A stretch of DNA of 28,958 bases from Chara braunii. Lineage: Eukaryota; Streptophyta; Charophyceae; Charales; Characeae. The position numbers and the translations under genes are program-made. The stretch covers positions 1,736,461-1,765,418 of the forward strand of contig BFEA01000039.1 of NCBI GenBank assembly GCA_003427395.1, written 5' to 3'. Shown piece by piece: positions 28,443-28,958 of this stretch. Position 1 is the stretch's first letter; every line of letters begins with the position of its first letter. The notes under the pieces are model-generated. The model did no database searches and was not told the origin of the DNA. It was given only the letters and a program-made list of their open reading frames with translations.

Positions 28443-28958
28443 TGTGACGAACTACTTCCCGAACCTGTGCTATCTTTCGTACCCCTTTGGTTTGAATTTT
28501 TCTTGTATCATACTGACCCTACAAGCACCCCGTTTGTTTTCTTGATTTCGGGCGCCTCGTTTTGGACCCCCATCTTCCGGAAGCTTTTGTGATTCTTCGG
28601 TTTTGCTTTTCTTTTGCAATTCGGGAAATGCATAGGAATTTACGCGCACCTTAGCGAGCGCACTGGGAATTGGGTCCGACAGTTGGGAATTCCGGGATAA
28701 GCGAAACTTCGACGTGTCCTTTTTGTGTGTGAATGTTCTCGGCCGCGTTGGGGAAAACTCTCATAATTTTGTGAGGATATGAGTAGGCGTAGGACTTTCT
28801 TTTCCCACGTCGTCCTTTTCGTGCGCGGATATAGTGATTTCAATTTTGAATCAGTTTAGGACATAGGCAAGCTGTAACTGTTTTGGTGCCTTTTTCTTTT
28901 TCTTTTTTTTGACAGCGCCACGCATACGAAGCTTTCTCCCCCCCCCCCCCCCCCCCCC
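28443..28958 (+). repeat. 3' LTR of the plus element, truncated by window end
   Basis: Direct repeat of 17144 onward, beginning TGTGACGAACTACTTCCC. About 18 differences in about 490 bp, most of them transitions. It ends in a C run from about 28938 to the last base, matching the poly-C of the 5' LTR (17644-17664). Confidence 0.95.

Larger units (their letters stand above)
17144..28958 (+). mobile_element. Ty3/gypsy LTR retrotransposon, plus-strand copy, nearly complete
   Basis: The 5' LTR (17144-19939) and the first 516 bp of the 3' LTR (from 28443) are direct repeats starting at the same base. About 18 differences over about 490 comparable bases, counted by eye, means roughly 96% identity and so an insertion that is not recent. 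Between them are PBS, gag-PR, RT-RNase H, PHD-integrase, ORF-X and ORF-Y. If the 3' LTR is full length the element is about 14 kb. It is from the same family as the minus element but clearly diverged. Stops, a frameshift and lost catalytic residues show it is not autonomous as written. Confidence 0.95.

Noticed and set aside
28299-28592. 97-codon plus frame crossing into the 3' LTR
   Set aside because: The LTR part is open in both LTR copies only because they are recent duplicates; the diverged minus LTR has no matching frame.
1-28958. CRISPR arrays, bacterial operons, rRNA
   Set aside because: The repeats present are tandem duplications, LTRs or microsatellites without spacer regularity; nothing in the window looks prokaryotic.

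Overview
This 29 kb window comes from a nuclear genome, most likely a land plant. The argument is a Ty3/gypsy background primed by a tRNA-iMet-like site (TGGTATCGGAGCC / TGGTATTGGAGCC), TATA-bearing LTRs, a tRNA-derived SINE and a short hAT-like element. No host gene was recognised. Nearly everything supportable is transposable-element sequence, and the species cannot be told from the window.

Layout. (1) 1-10889, minus strand: a decayed Ty3/gypsy element. Its 5' LTR is 8551-10889 and its PBS 8538-8550, followed by gag, protease, RT-RNase H, PHD-integrase and two 3' accessory ORFs (called ORF-X and ORF-Y here). It runs off the left edge before its 3' LTR. (2) 10890-11082: short spacer with a 26-bp tandem repeat. 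(3) 11083 to about 12860, minus strand: a third, diverged LTR of the same family without an internal region. (4) About 12870-16630: AT-rich DNA with a 118-bp spaced direct repeat and a 545-bp hAT-like MITE (15314-15858) flanked by a perfect 8-bp target-site duplication. (5) 16634-17042: tRNA-derived SINE. (6) 17144-28958, plus strand: a second, better preserved element of the same family, from its 5' LTR (17144-19939) through gag-protease, RT-RNase H, PHD-integrase, ORF-X and ORF-Y to the first 516 bp of its 3' LTR, which the window edge cuts in a poly-C run.

Comparing the two elements and the third LTR shows an unusual retrotransposon architecture. The LTRs are 2.3-2.8 kb and carry, between TATA box and PBS, a conserved ORF (ORF-L). 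Three diverged LTR copies share a gap-free 41-residue core. The integrase reading frame begins with a canonical Cys4-His-Cys3 PHD finger and no chromodomain was seen. The integrase frame ends in an ATGA stop/start overlap with ORF-X in both elements. ORF-Y then starts about 150 nt before the end of ORF-X, in the +1 frame, in both. ORF-L, ORF-X and ORF-Y match no family I recognise.

Both elements are inactive as written. The minus copy has Asn in place of catalytic Asp in protease and RT. The plus copy has lost a zinc-knuckle Cys, an RNase H Glu and an integrase Asp. Both carry stops and frameshifts.
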